A program made the position numbers and the translations under genes. 64,000 bases of DNA from Synechococcales cyanobacterium C42_A2020_086 (lineage in GTDB: Bacteria; Cyanobacteriota; Cyanobacteriia; Elainellales; Elainellaceae). Under the pieces are notes generated by a model, which made no database searches, was not told where the DNA came from, and saw only the letters and a list, made by a program, of their open reading frames with translations. Where the stretch lies: positions 186,001 through 250,000 of the forward strand of contig JACYLU010000011.1 in the NCBI GenBank assembly GCA_015272325.1, given 5' to 3'. Positions 8,325-18,204 of this stretch are shown piece after piece (position 1 is the stretch's first letter; every line of letters starts with the position of its first letter).

Positions 8325-10019
8325 CTATAAGGGTGCGGGTGTAGTACTCACCTTGACGGCCATGGCGCGGGTCAGGCGCTGCAGGGCGATGGAGGTATCG
8401 GATGGGTCAATCTGGACATCAAGCAAACAGAAACTGTCACGGTTGATGCGGCTAGCGAGCAGGGCATCTTCTAATTCTTCTTCGGTGGTCACGTTGAATC
8501 CCTGACCCGTTCCCAAAAGCATGGGCAGTTGGCTGTAGTGCCAGTTGAGAATGTCGTTGAATCTGCCGTCCTGCATTGGGCGCTCGGTGGCGTAGCCGCG
8601 ATTGTTGATCACCACCACGATCGGGTTGAGCTGGTAGCGAACCACGGTAGACAGCTCTAGCCCAGTCATTTGAAAGGCGCCATCCCCCACCAGCACCAGC
8701 GGGCGCAATTCGGGATTAGCTAGCTGCGTGCCCAAACTAGCCGGCACGGCAAATCCTAGCGAGGCGTAGTAGGCGGGAGACAGAAACTCAGTGCGGTGGT
8801 GCACCAGCAGATCGAGTCCGGCAAACAGAGCATCGCCAGGGTCGGCAATCACGATGGTGCTGTCGTCGATGAACTGGTTGAGCCGTTGAAACAGGCGCTG
8901 CAAGGTAATCGGCTGGTTTGGAATCGGGAAGGCGTCGGGGGTCAAGGTCACCCGCAGCGGCAGCTCTAGCGGTCGGGGTTGCAGTGGAGCCGCAATCAGC
9001 CCGTCGAGCAGATCGCGCAGATGCACGTCTGGGTAGCTGTGGTAGTGAATCGAGGTTTTCTCGCTCGTTACCTGGATCGAGCGCTTCGGATCGAGCTGCG
9101 CTGTAAAGCCGCCTAGATCCAGATCGGTCATAAAGGCACCCAGCATGATCAGGCAATCGCTGGACTCTACATAGTGGCGCACGGCTTCCGACCCCATCGC
9201 TCCAGCGTAGATGCCTAAGTAGCCGGGATGGCGCTCGCTAAACACCGACTTACTCAGCAGCGTTGCCACTACGGGGATGTTGGTTTTCTCCACGAGCTGT
9301 ACTAAACTTTCCTGCAAGCCAAAGCGGTGCAGTTCCACCCCTGCTAAAATCACCGGCTGGCGAGCGGCACTGATCATGGCGATGGCTTCGTCGAGGGCTT
9401 CTTGCAGCGCGTTGGCATCGCTGTGCTCGGGCAGGGCAACAAACTGATAATGGGGATTTCCCGGCAAGTTTACTCGGTCGCGGGGCAGCTCGATGTAGAC
9501 TGGCTGCTTGTAGCGCAGTGCCGATGCAATCACGCGATCGATCTCTTGAAAGGCAGTTTCTGGGTTATCGAGAACTGTAGAGGCAACAGTGAGCTGCTGA
9601 AACACCTTGACCTGAGTATCAAAATCGCGGACTTTGTGATGCAACAGCGGATTCTTGACGCGCTCATCGATGCCCGGTGCGCCGCTAATGACCACTACAG
9701 GGGATTTTTCGGCATAGGCTTGAGCAGTAGTATTGGCAATCTTCAAGCCACCGACACAGTAGGTGACACAGACCGCTCCCAAACCCTGCAAGCGAGCGTA
9801 AGCATCGGCGGCAAATCCAGCACCCTGCTCGTCACAGGTGTTGACAAACTCTACAAGGGGACTGGTCTCAAGCTGCTTGTTGAATCCCAAGACGAAATCG
9901 CCGGGAACGCCAAAAACATGCCGCACGCCATGATCTGAAAGACGCTGAATTAGATACTCACCAATTGTGGGAGCAGAATTGAAACCTGAACCTAGCGCGG
10001 AATTCAGAGCTGAACTCAT
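8325..10019 (-). CDS. Thiamine-diphosphate 2-oxo acid decarboxylase (pyruvate/indolepyruvate decarboxylase family)
   Basis: 564 residues with all three ThDP-enzyme domains. Residues matching pyruvate decarboxylase catalysis are present: Asp41 (VPGDF), Glu64 (CDEQGAGFAADAYAR), the His127-His128 pair (LLHHKV) and Glu479 (ATERP). The ThDP-binding motif runs from GDG (445-447) to NN (472-473). The HH pair separates it from acetolactate synthase and oxalyl-CoA decarboxylase. Likely reaction: non-oxidative decarboxylation of a 2-oxo acid to an aldehyde; pyruvate, branched-chain and aryl oxo acids are all possible. Its ATG overlaps the fadE stop as ATGA, implying translational coupling with acyl-CoA dehydrogenase. 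That pairing is unusual. Confidence 0.9.
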   Translation of the reverse strand: MSSALNSALGSGFNSAPTIGEYLIQRLSDHGVRHVFGVPGDFVLGFNKQLETSPLVEFVNTCDEQGAGFAADAYARLQGLGAVCVTYCVGGLKIANTTAQAYAEKSPVVVISGAPGIDERVKNPLLHHKVRDFDTQVKVFQQLTVASTVLDNPETAFQEIDRVIASALRYKQPVYIELPRDRVNLPGNPHYQFVALPEHSDANALQEALDEAIAMISAARQPVILAGVELHRFGLQESLVQLVEKTNIPVVATLLSKSVFSERHPGYLGIYAGAMGSEAVRHYVESSDCLIMLGAFMTDLDLGGFTAQLDPKRSIQVTSEKTSIHYHSYPDVHLRDLLDGLIAAPLQPRPLELPLRVTLTPDAFPIPNQPITLQRLFQRLNQFIDDSTIVIADPGDALFAGLDLLVHHRTEFLSPAYYASLGFAVPASLGTQLANPELRPLVLVGDGAFQMTGLELSTVVRYQLNPIVVVINNRGYATERPMQDGRFNDILNWHYSQLPMLLGTGQGFNVTTEEELEDALLASRINRDSFCLLDVQIDPSDTSIALQRLTRAMAVKVSTTPAPL

Positions 10020-12481
10020 GCGAAACCTCCAGAAATGACTGCGGTATCGGAACGAGTGATATCCGATTGAAAGAGAGCTGCTGGCATCTGATTTTGGAAG
10101 GGCTGCTGGTTGAAGGGGAAGGCATCTACTTGGATTGCCTGATCGCGAGCGGCTTCGGCTGCTGCGATTCGTTCGGCATCCGCTTCAGTGATCACACCCG
10201 CGGCCACCGCTGCCCGGATGAGCTGATTCGGTTTGCCCGTCGGCAGCGTTCCAGCCCGACTCGCGTCCTTGATCCTCTGGAAAACGGCTTCTGCCTGATC
10301 ACAAAGCTGAAAGGCCTGCTCTAGGCGAGCTAGGGCTTCGTCGGGTTGGGTGGGCAAATAAATTCCTGCTGTCAGGCGGTCGCGATCGGGTCCCGGTGTT
10401 TGCAGCCGCTGAGCCACCTGACTCCCCAAGGCATCCGCTGGATCGCTAGCGATCGGATTCAGTCGAAACGCGGTCAGTAGCAGTTCTCGTCCCATGGGCA
10501 GCGGCAAATTGCGGAGCACGCCCTCGAAGCCCTGCTGAATCTGCGCCAGACTGTAGTTCAGCACCCAATCCACTAGCGGTAAGTCGGCGACTGGGCTACC
10601 TTCGGCTTCAAAGCGGCGCAGGGTGGCTGTTCCCAGATAAAGCCAAGACAGCACATCTGCCAAGCGTCCAGTGATCGTTTCATGTCGCTTGAGGCTGCCG
10701 CCAAAACGCAGCAACACCAGTTCCGTGAGGCAGGCAAAGGTAGCAGAGGCCCAGACGAGTTTTTGGTAATAGCGAGCTGTCGGATCGGAGGGAACCCGTG
10801 CTAATCGGCCGCGAGTTAGCCCTAAAACAACAGCACGAACGCCATTGCGAATCACAAAGCCGATATGATGCCACAAGGCTCGATCAAAGGCAACGACATC
10901 CTGCTGCTGAAGTGCCGTGACTTCCGCGTAGAGATAGGGATGACAGCGAATCACGCCCTGCCCAAAAATCATCATCGTGCGGGTGAGAATGTTCGATCCT
11001 TCAACGGTGATTGGAATTGGCATCGCCGTGTAGAGATTGGCCAACAGGTTGCGCGGTCCCCGACAAATGCCTGCGCCGCCCAGCACATCCATACCGTCAT
11101 TAACGATCCGCCGCGCCAGTTCCGTGAACTGATACTTGGCAATGGCAGAAACAATCGCTGGTTTTTTGCCGCTGTCTACCGCGCCACAGGTATAGAGGCG
11201 AGCCGCTTCCATCAGGTAAGTAAAGCCACCGATGCGGGCCAGGGGTTCCTGCACACCTGCAAACCGCCCAATCGGCAAACCAAACTGACGGCGCACGGTA
11301 GCATAAGCTCCGGTAACACGAGCCACGAATTTGGCAACTCCTGTACAGCTCGCCGGAAAACTAATCCCTCGCCCGGCAGCCAGCGTCTGCATCAGCATCT
11401 TCCAGCCCTGCCCCGCCTGCTCGACACCGCCGATAATTTGATCCACGGGAATCACCACATCTTTGCCTTCAATCGGCGAGTTATAGAACGGTACCCCCAT
11501 CGGATCATGGCGTTTGCCCAGAATCACGCCGGGAGTATCGGCCGGAATCAGAGCACAGGTGATGCCAACCATTTCGCCTTTGCCCAGCAGGTTTTCCGGA
11601 TCCGCAAGTTTGAACGCTAGCCCAATCAGGGTGGCAATTGCCCCAAGGGTAATGTAGCGCTTGCGGAAATTGAGCCGCAGGTAGAGCTGGCCATCCTCGC
11701 CGCGGAAGACAACGCCTTGAGAGGTGATGCTAGCCGCATCCGATCCGGCCGTGGGTTCCGTGAGGGCAAAGCAGGGAATCTCTTCCCCTCGCGCCAGCCG
11801 CGGCAGGTAGTAGTCTTTTTGGGCAGGCGTGCCGTAATTTAGCAGCAGCTTGGCAGGACCGAGAGAATTGGTGACGCCAACGGTTGCGGTGTGAATGAAG
11901 GAGCGAGACGCCAGCTTCACCATGACGCTGCTGTAGTCCAAATTCGAGAAGCCCAAGCCGCCGTAAAATTTGGGAATCATCATGCCAAAGAAGCGCTCTT
12001 GCTTTAGGTAGTCCCAAACCTGCGGCGGTAGATCGTGGCGCTGATAGATCTGCCAATCTGTTGCCATGCGGCAGACCTGCTCCACCGGACCCTCCAGAAA
12101 CGCCTGCACCTCGGCACTAAGAGTGGGATAGGGTTCGCTGCGGATGCGGTTGAAATCGGGTTTGCCGCTGAAGAACTCGCCTTCGATCCAAACGGTGCCC
12201 GCTTCAATGGCGGCTCGTTCGGTGTCGGAAATCGTAGGTAGGACCGACCGCGCCTGCAATTGCCGCATCAAAGGAGCCGTGATCAGCCATCGCCGGAGCA
12301 GCGGTACGTTGACCCAGATTAGCAGCACCCCGATCAGCCCCCATAGCCACAGGGGAGCGGGCAAAATCAACAGCGGCAGCAGCAAATACAGCGATCCCAG
12401 CCAGAGGGGAACGCCGAGATAAGCTAGCACAACTGCCCCTAACACCCAGCCCAGGATGCTCATCCACACCAGAAAAGTCAT
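10016..12481 (-). CDS. fadE: FadE-type membrane acyl-CoA dehydrogenase
   Basis: 821 residues from ATG 12481; the longer frame adds 21 codons overlapping the thiolase end and is not favoured. Two or three hydrophobic segments occupy residues 1-65, as in E. coli FadE (814 residues). The FAD-dependent core follows, with FALTEPTAGSDAAS (substrate/FAD loop) and VEGSN, the segment expected to hold the catalytic Glu. A long C-terminal extension of the FadE type follows. It catalyses the first oxidation of beta-oxidation, acyl-CoA to trans-2-enoyl-CoA, passing electrons to an ETF-type or membrane acceptor. It starts 10 bp after the thiolase stop and overlaps the decarboxylase by 4 nt. Confidence 0.93.
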   Translation of the reverse strand: MTFLVWMSILGWVLGAVVLAYLGVPLWLGSLYLLLPLLILPAPLWLWGLIGVLLIWVNVPLLRRWLITAPLMRQLQARSVLPTISDTERAAIEAGTVWIEGEFFSGKPDFNRIRSEPYPTLSAEVQAFLEGPVEQVCRMATDWQIYQRHDLPPQVWDYLKQERFFGMMIPKFYGGLGFSNLDYSSVMVKLASRSFIHTATVGVTNSLGPAKLLLNYGTPAQKDYYLPRLARGEEIPCFALTEPTAGSDAASITSQGVVFRGEDGQLYLRLNFRKRYITLGAIATLIGLAFKLADPENLLGKGEMVGITCALIPADTPGVILGKRHDPMGVPFYNSPIEGKDVVIPVDQIIGGVEQAGQGWKMLMQTLAAGRGISFPASCTGVAKFVARVTGAYATVRRQFGLPIGRFAGVQEPLARIGGFTYLMEAARLYTCGAVDSGKKPAIVSAIAKYQFTELARRIVNDGMDVLGGAGICRGPRNLLANLYTAMPIPITVEGSNILTRTMMIFGQGVIRCHPYLYAEVTALQQQDVVAFDRALWHHIGFVIRNGVRAVVLGLTRGRLARVPSDPTARYYQKLVWASATFACLTELVLLRFGGSLKRHETITGRLADVLSWLYLGTATLRRFEAEGSPVADLPLVDWVLNYSLAQIQQGFEGVLRNLPLPMGRELLLTAFRLNPIASDPADALGSQVAQRLQTPGPDRDRLTAGIYLPTQPDEALARLEQAFQLCDQAEAVFQRIKDASRAGTLPTGKPNQLIRAAVAAGVITEADAERIAAAEAARDQAIQVDAFPFNQQPFQNQMPAALFQSDITRSDTAVISGGFA

Positions 12482-12491
12482 TGCCCTGCCC

Positions 12492-13670
12492 TCACAACGC
12501 CAGATTTTCAAGTACGCCTGCGGCTCCCATACCGCCACCCACACACATCGTCACCAGCCCGTAGCGAACCCGGCGGCGTTTCATCTCATGCAGCAGGGTG
12601 GCAGTGAGGCGGGCCCCGCTACAGCCGAGGGGATGTCCTAGAGCAATAGCCCCACCGTTGACGTTGGTAATGGTTTCGTCGAGTCCCAATTTGCGGATCA
12701 CGGCCAGGGCTTGGGCAGCAAAGGCTTCGTTGAGTTCAATCAAACCGATGTCGTCTAGGGTCAGCCCGACCTGCCGCAGCACCTTGGGCACCGCCGCCAC
12801 CGGACCAATGCCCATAATCTCGGGTGGTACTCCCGCCACCGCAAACCCGAGCAGCCGCCCCAATGGCTGAATGCCGAGGGCTTCCACCTGCCGCGAACTC
12901 ATCAGCACCGTTGCTGCCGCTCCGTCCGACATTTGCGACGCATTGCCCGCCGTGACGCTGCCCCCCACCCGAAATACCGGCGGCAACTGAGCCAGAGCTT
13001 CCAGGCTCGTATCGGCACGGGGACCTTCATCAACGCTGAGCACGGTCTCTATCCGCTGAATCTGCCCGTTGATGTACTGGGTTTCCGATACCGGCACCGG
13101 CACCAGCTCTTCCTGAAAGCGCCCGGACTGAGTCGCTGCCAATGCCCGCTGATGAGAGCGCAAGGCAAAGGCATCCTGGTCCTCCCGAGACACGGCATAC
13201 TGCTGAGCTACGTTTTCGGCGGTTAGCCCCATCGTGCAGTACACCTCGGGCGCGGAGTCCATCAATTCCGGATTGGGAGCCAAGGCATGCCCGCCCATGG
13301 GAATTAAACTCATCGACTCGGCACCCCCGGCAATCACGATCTCGGCTTGCTGGGTGGCAATCGCTTGATGAGCCATGGCAATCGCCTGTAGACCAGAGGC
13401 GCAAAAGCGGTTCACCGTGACTCCAGCCACGGCGTCGGGCAGCCCGGTTCGCTGGGCAATCACTCGGCCCAAATTAAAGCCCTGCTCGGCTTCTGGAAAG
13501 GCACAGCCAAAGATAACATCATCGATTTGGTTGCGGTCAAGGCCCTTGACCCGCTCTAGAGCCGCCTGCACCGCTAGGCTTCCTAGGTCATCCGGTCGAA
13601 CATGGCGCAGCGTTCCCCGCGGGGCTTTGCCAATGGCAGTGCGGACACTGCTGACAATATAAGCAGTCAT
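12492..13670 (-). CDS. fadA: Acetyl-CoA C-acyltransferase (3-ketoacyl-CoA thiolase)
   Basis: 392 residues, normal thiolase length. The nucleophilic Cys is in [14 protein letters not shown] (about residue 88), the His in [10 protein letters not shown], and the second Cys in [11 protein letters not shown]. The start [20 protein letters not shown] is typical. It performs thiolytic cleavage of 3-ketoacyl-CoA to acetyl-CoA and a shortened acyl-CoA. The reverse, acetoacetyl-CoA-forming role (PhaA-like) is an alternative for any thiolase, but the flanking fadB and fadE genes favour degradation. It follows the fadB stop by 34 bp. Confidence 0.94.
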   Translation of the reverse strand: MTAYIVSSVRTAIGKAPRGTLRHVRPDDLGSLAVQAALERVKGLDRNQIDDVIFGCAFPEAEQGFNLGRVIAQRTGLPDAVAGVTVNRFCASGLQAIAMAHQAIATQQAEIVIAGGAESMSLIPMGGHALAPNPELMDSAPEVYCTMGLTAENVAQQYAVSREDQDAFALRSHQRALAATQSGRFQEELVPVPVSETQYINGQIQRIETVLSVDEGPRADTSLEALAQLPPVFRVGGSVTAGNASQMSDGAAATVLMSSRQVEALGIQPLGRLLGFAVAGVPPEIMGIGPVAAVPKVLRQVGLTLDDIGLIELNEAFAAQALAVIRKLGLDETITNVNGGAIALGHPLGCSGARLTATLLHEMKRRRVRYGLVTMCVGGGMGAAGVLENLAL

Positions 13671-13704
13671 GGTTCTCGCTCCCTTATTTCTAGTTCCTCT
13701 CTCT

Positions 13705-16032
13705 CTAGTTCCTCAATGGCTTTTTCGTTTGCAGCAGGTGGGCAATCCGCGCTTGGGTCTTGGGCTGGCTCAACAGCGGCACAAAGGTCTCGCGCTCCAG
13801 CCGCAGCAGGTAGGACTCGGGTACGAGGGTCGGCGCGGTCAGGTCACCGCCAGTCATCACATACGCCAACTGCCCTGCTAAGTAGCGGTCATACTCGCTG
13901 GCAAAGCCGCCCTGCTGGTAGATATAAGCTGCGTGATTCAGCAGCGCGCGAGTGGGGCGACCCAGAACCCAAATTGCCGTGTTTTCGGGCGGCGGCAGGT
14001 AGCCGATGCGGGCCAGGTGCTGCACTTCTGCCTTAGCGACAGCCAGGCGGCGATCGCCATTGATCACAATTCGAGCTGTTGGCAGCAGGAACCCTAGCTC
14101 CTGAGCTTCGTAGGCGCTGCTGGACACTTTGGCCATGGCAATCGTCTCGAAGGCCGCCTTCAGGAAGGGTTGAATTTGGCTTGGGGAGTCTGATGCTGCC
14201 CGCTCAACCGCTCGCGACACCATCCGCAGAATGCCGCCCGCCCCCGGAATCAGCCCAACACTGAGTTCCACCAAGCCGATGTAGGTTTCCGCTGCCGCTA
14301 CGACCTGTGGACACGCCATCACTAGCTCGCAGCCACCCCCTAGCACTCGCCCCTGAATCGCCGCCACAATCGGTTTAGAGGCATAGCGAATGCGCTGTAG
14401 CAAATCCTGAAACTGCTCGATTAGCTGCACAATTGATTCCGGCCCTGTCTGCGCCGCCTGCACCATTTCCGCTAGATTTGCGCCGCCGCAGAAATGCTCG
14501 CTCTCGTTGCCAATCACTAGCCCGATATAGTCTTCGGTCTCCAGAATCTTCAGGGCCGCATTGAGTCCAGTAATCACCTGGAAACTCAGCGTGTTGCCCT
14601 TAGAGCGAAACTCGTAGAGCAGCACCCGATCGCCAATATCCAGCAGCGCCGCTTCCGCGTTTTTCCACACAATCCGGCTGGCATCGGTACGGATGGCGTT
14701 CAGATCAAGGGCATCTGCCGGCTGCTCGATCGGGCTGTAGCCGATTGCGGGCACATATACAGCCTGCGGCGGATAGAACCCCCTAGACATGGCGTTCACC
14801 CAATCCGGCAGGGCAATCTGCTGGGCGTGCAGGTCATTCCGAATCGTCTCGAATCCCAATGCATCCCAGAGTTCAAAGGGTCCTAGTTCCCAACCAAAGC
14901 CCCAACGCATGGCGCGATCAATATCCAGCGGACTATCGGCAATTTCGGGAATGCGCCGGGCACTATAGCTGAGCATGGCCCCTACCGATTGGCGGAAGAA
15001 GTGGCCAGCCCGACCATCGTCTTGGTAAAGGGCCCGCAACCGATCGCGCAGGTGAGGCAAACGAGCCATCGCGTCTACATCGCCTAAGTTCAGCGGCTGA
15101 GCAGGTTCGTAAGCCAGGGTAGAGGGGTTGAGCGACAGAATTTGCCCGTGCTGTTTTTTGTAGAAGCCCTGCCCAGTTTTCGCGCCCAAGGTGCCCGTTG
15201 CGACGAGCTTGCGGAGAACATCTGGAGCCTGGAACAGCTCGCGGCTTTCATCCTCGGGTACGGCCGCATAGAGGTGATCGGCCACATACAGCAGCGTATC
15301 TAGCCCAACGAGATCAGCCGTGCGGAACGTCGCGGATTTGGGTCGCCCGATCAGCGGTCCGGTGAGGGTATCAATTTCTTCAATCGTGTAGCCCTGCTCC
15401 AGCCAGGCCCGCAGTCCCCAGAGCGTGACGTACATGCCAATCCGGTTGGCAATAAAGTTGGGTGTGTCTTTGGCAATCACGACGCCTTTGCCCAGTCCTA
15501 GTTCTGCGAACCAGCGCAGCCGCGCCACGACTTCGGGATTGGTATCAGGAGTAGGAATCAGCTCCAGCAGCTTCAGGTAACGGGGCGGGTTAAAGAAATG
15601 CGTGCCGAGAAACCGCTGCCGAAACTCGGGCGGCAAATGCTCAGCAATGGCGTGGATCGGTAAGCCGCTGGTGTTGGTGGAAACTACGGTGTCGGGTCGA
15701 ATCACCTCCCGCAGTCGCTGTATTAGCTCTTGCTTCACCGAGAGCTTTTCCACAACGGCTTCAATCACCCAATCCACCTCACTAAGCCGATCAAAATGCT
15801 CCTCGAAGTTGCCCAGCACAATCCGTCGTGCCGTTTTTTCGGTAAAGCAAATCGGCGGCGAGAATTTTAGCGCTTTCTGGAAGGCTGCTTCCACCAAGCT
15901 GTTTTTTGGGGCAGCAGCAGCCGGCAAATCCAGCAAATGTACCGTCAATCCCGCATTCGCGAGATGAGCGGCAATCTGGCTGCCCATGACGCCAGCACCG
16001 AGGACAGCGACGGTTCGGAATGGCTTAAACAT
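13705..16032 (-). CDS. 3-hydroxyacyl-CoA dehydrogenase / enoyl-CoA hydratase fusion
   Basis: 775 residues from ATG 16032, which has GGGAGG 8 nt upstream; the longer frame overlaps the preceding gene. The NAD-binding dehydrogenase domain comes first: GAGVMGSQIA at 12-21, then GTHFFNPPRYLKLLELIP with the His and Glu of the dyad. The C-terminal dehydrogenase domain is next, then a crotonase domain whose two acidic residues sit in GGGCELVMACP and VELSVGLIPGAGG. This domain order is that of Bacillus FadN, opposite to E. coli FadB. It hydrates enoyl-CoA and oxidises the L-3-hydroxyacyl-CoA. It follows the acyl-CoA synthetase stop by 19 bp. Confidence 0.94.
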   Translation of the reverse strand: MFKPFRTVAVLGAGVMGSQIAAHLANAGLTVHLLDLPAAAAPKNSLVEAAFQKALKFSPPICFTEKTARRIVLGNFEEHFDRLSEVDWVIEAVVEKLSVKQELIQRLREVIRPDTVVSTNTSGLPIHAIAEHLPPEFRQRFLGTHFFNPPRYLKLLELIPTPDTNPEVVARLRWFAELGLGKGVVIAKDTPNFIANRIGMYVTLWGLRAWLEQGYTIEEIDTLTGPLIGRPKSATFRTADLVGLDTLLYVADHLYAAVPEDESRELFQAPDVLRKLVATGTLGAKTGQGFYKKQHGQILSLNPSTLAYEPAQPLNLGDVDAMARLPHLRDRLRALYQDDGRAGHFFRQSVGAMLSYSARRIPEIADSPLDIDRAMRWGFGWELGPFELWDALGFETIRNDLHAQQIALPDWVNAMSRGFYPPQAVYVPAIGYSPIEQPADALDLNAIRTDASRIVWKNAEAALLDIGDRVLLYEFRSKGNTLSFQVITGLNAALKILETEDYIGLVIGNESEHFCGGANLAEMVQAAQTGPESIVQLIEQFQDLLQRIRYASKPIVAAIQGRVLGGGCELVMACPQVVAAAETYIGLVELSVGLIPGAGGILRMVSRAVERAASDSPSQIQPFLKAAFETIAMAKVSSSAYEAQELGFLLPTARIVINGDRRLAVAKAEVQHLARIGYLPPPENTAIWVLGRPTRALLNHAAYIYQQGGFASEYDRYLAGQLAYVMTGGDLTAPTLVPESYLLRLERETFVPLLSQPKTQARIAHLLQTKKPLRN

Positions 16033-16051
16033 GTGAACATCCTCCCTAACG

Positions 16052-18133
16052 TTAGGTCGTGAAGCGGAGATTGAGGGATTGGGCAATTGGCGGACAGGTA
16101 GAATTGGCAACCTCTGGGAACTCCGAGGCAAGCGACTGCGGCCCAACCGTCCGAGAGTGGGGGAGATACAGTTCCGCAATCTCCTGAGCGAAGCGAGTAG
16201 CAATCGCCGCCCGCTGAAGTTGATGCGTGGAGGGCAACTGATCGTCTAGCAGCAATGGCAGCAGCCGAAATCGCTTGACGACAGCCCAGTAGGGCAAATG
16301 ACAGTTGGCTGACTCCACAATCGCCTGATACAGCGCCAGAATGCAGGGATGATCGAGCAAGGCTGGACCGCTGAGATCGATTCCCATCGCTCGCGCCCGG
16401 TCGTTCAGCTTCTCCCAATTCGGCATAATCAGGGCTGCACAAAAGCGCCGTTCTGCCCCCACCACTACCGCCTGGGCAACCAGCGGCGACGCCATTAACC
16501 GCGCTTCGATCGGCCGGGGCGCAATGTATTTGCCGGTGGAAAGCTTGAACAAGGCTTTCTTTAATCCAGTAATTTGCAGCAGCCCTTCCGAGGTCAACTG
16601 TCCCAGATCGCCCGTATGGAACCAGCCTTGGGCATCGATGGCGGCCACAGTTGCGGCTGGATTGCGGTAATAGCCGGGTGTCACCGAGGCTCCCCGAATC
16701 AGAACTTCGCCGTCGTCCGCCAGCATGACTTCCATGCCGGGAATGGGCAGCCCTACCGTGCCTGCTCGGTTGATCTGACTCCGATTGCAGCACACCACAC
16801 CCCCTGCCTGGGTCAGTCCATAGCCCTGCAAGATTGTGACTCCGGCAGCTCCAAATCCGTTTGCCAACTCGGGCGAGAGGGCTGCCCCGCCGCTGAGAAG
16901 ATACTTTAGCCGACCACCAAACAGCTGCCGCCACTGCCGCAGCACTAGCCGGTTTGCCAGCCAGAGCGAAAGAGCTGCACGACCCCGTAGCGGACACCCT
17001 AGCTCAAATCGTTGGGACTGCTCGACGGCCCAAGCAAACAACCGCCGCTGCCAATCGAATTGTGCCTGCTCGCCGCGCTCCAAGATTTTGCTGTAGATTT
17101 TTTCTAATAGCAGCGGTACGGTAGCAAAAATGGTTGGGCGAATCTCGCCGAAATGCTTGAGAACGCGATGGGAATTCGAGAAATAAATGCTGTGACCGTA
17201 ATAGAGATGACCGTAGAATAATCCCCGAGCGAATACATGAGTTAACGGCAAAAAGGATAGCACGGTTTCCGCCGCGCCGCGCTTTATATCTGGCAAACAG
17301 GAGAAGGAAGCCAAGGCATTGGCAGAGAGATTCTCGTGGGTGAGCATCACGCCGAGCAGTTCCCCCGTTTCGCCAGGAATGTAGAGAATTGTGGCTAGAT
17401 CCTGCGGCGAGGCAGCAAATCGTAAATCGGCTCGTGGGCTAGAGGAGTGCTGTTGCCCGCGAGTGAGTAACTGATGCAGCGACATCACCGAGAGGCTTGG
17501 CAGCAACGAGGCTGGAAGCGTGACCACCCCGCTCTGATGACTCGCTGGATCGAGGCAGGCGGTCTCGGGAATCGTTGGATGACTAGACGGAGGCGTTGCG
17601 GCGGTTTCAGAAGAAGGCTGCCACGACTCGGGCAGATCGATCACCACGATCTGGCGCAACTGCGGTGCGTCCTCTAGATAGGGGGCAATTTGCCGCAGCA
17701 GATCGAGGTTAGCGATCATCAGCAGTTTTGCTTCGCTGTGGCGCAACATAAACAGCACGTTCTCGATGGTCTGGGTCAGATCGATCGGCACCGTCACTAG
17801 CCGCGCCAGCAAGCAACCCATATCGGCGAGCGCGAACGAAACATCGCTAGATAGCAGGAATGCCACGCGATCCGTCGGCTCTAGGCCGCTGCTCAGCAAC
17901 CCTTGAGCCACTGCTGCAGCCTGATCGCGAAACCATTCGGTCGAATAGGACTGCCAGCCCTGCTCGGTCCACTGATTCAGCGCAGTCGGATTCGGATGGT
18001 ATTCACAGGCGGCGTTTAGCAAATCCGGCAGGCTATAGCCCAGGGGCATTGCTGGAGGTGTTGCGGTAGACGCATGGGTGAAGAAGTGAGTCAACGGACG
18101 AATAGACGAACGAACACGGTTCAGCAGCGGCAT
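16052..18133 (-). CDS. AMP-binding long-chain acyl-CoA synthetase, divergent P-loop
   Basis: 693 residues, ANL superfamily. GYGLTQ (A5), GWFHTGD (A7), ITGLKKALFKLSTGKYIAP (A8 through the catalytic-Lys region) and a C-terminal subdomain are all present. The A3 phosphate-binding loop, normally YTSGTTGxPKG, reads YIPGETGELLG (251-261), losing the Ser/Thr cluster and the Lys. A 50-residue Ser/Pro-rich insertion (about 170-240) precedes it. Expected role: activation of free fatty acids to acyl-CoA for the fad enzymes downstream. The altered loop could lower or change activity. It lies 71 bp after the lipase gene. Confidence 0.9.
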   Translation of the reverse strand: MPLLNRVRSSIRPLTHFFTHASTATPPAMPLGYSLPDLLNAACEYHPNPTALNQWTEQGWQSYSTEWFRDQAAAVAQGLLSSGLEPTDRVAFLLSSDVSFALADMGCLLARLVTVPIDLTQTIENVLFMLRHSEAKLLMIANLDLLRQIAPYLEDAPQLRQIVVIDLPESWQPSSETAATPPSSHPTIPETACLDPASHQSGVVTLPASLLPSLSVMSLHQLLTRGQQHSSSPRADLRFAASPQDLATILYIPGETGELLGVMLTHENLSANALASFSCLPDIKRGAAETVLSFLPLTHVFARGLFYGHLYYGHSIYFSNSHRVLKHFGEIRPTIFATVPLLLEKIYSKILERGEQAQFDWQRRLFAWAVEQSQRFELGCPLRGRAALSLWLANRLVLRQWRQLFGGRLKYLLSGGAALSPELANGFGAAGVTILQGYGLTQAGGVVCCNRSQINRAGTVGLPIPGMEVMLADDGEVLIRGASVTPGYYRNPAATVAAIDAQGWFHTGDLGQLTSEGLLQITGLKKALFKLSTGKYIAPRPIEARLMASPLVAQAVVVGAERRFCAALIMPNWEKLNDRARAMGIDLSGPALLDHPCILALYQAIVESANCHLPYWAVVKRFRLLPLLLDDQLPSTHQLQRAAIATRFAQEIAELYLPHSRTVGPQSLASEFPEVANSTCPPIAQSLNLRFTT

Positions 18134-18204
18134 TGCTTTTTAGAAGAAACAAGCTTCTTCTCCTCCCTAATTTGAATAGCAGGTCGCCGGTCGAGGATGG
18201 TTTG

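Noticed and set aside
10865-11620. 251-codon plus-strand ORF opposite fadE
   Set aside because: Composition is dominated by His/Arg/Asn and there is no recognisable domain; fadE is unambiguous on the other strand.
12482-12544. 21-codon upstream extension of fadE
   Set aside because: It overlaps the thiolase 3' end, and ATG 12481 gives the expected membrane-segment start.
16033-16203. 57-codon upstream extension of the hydroxyacyl-CoA dehydrogenase/hydratase
   Set aside because: It overlaps the acyl-CoA synthetase coding end; ATG 16032 has a strong GGGAGG site and the family-typical start.
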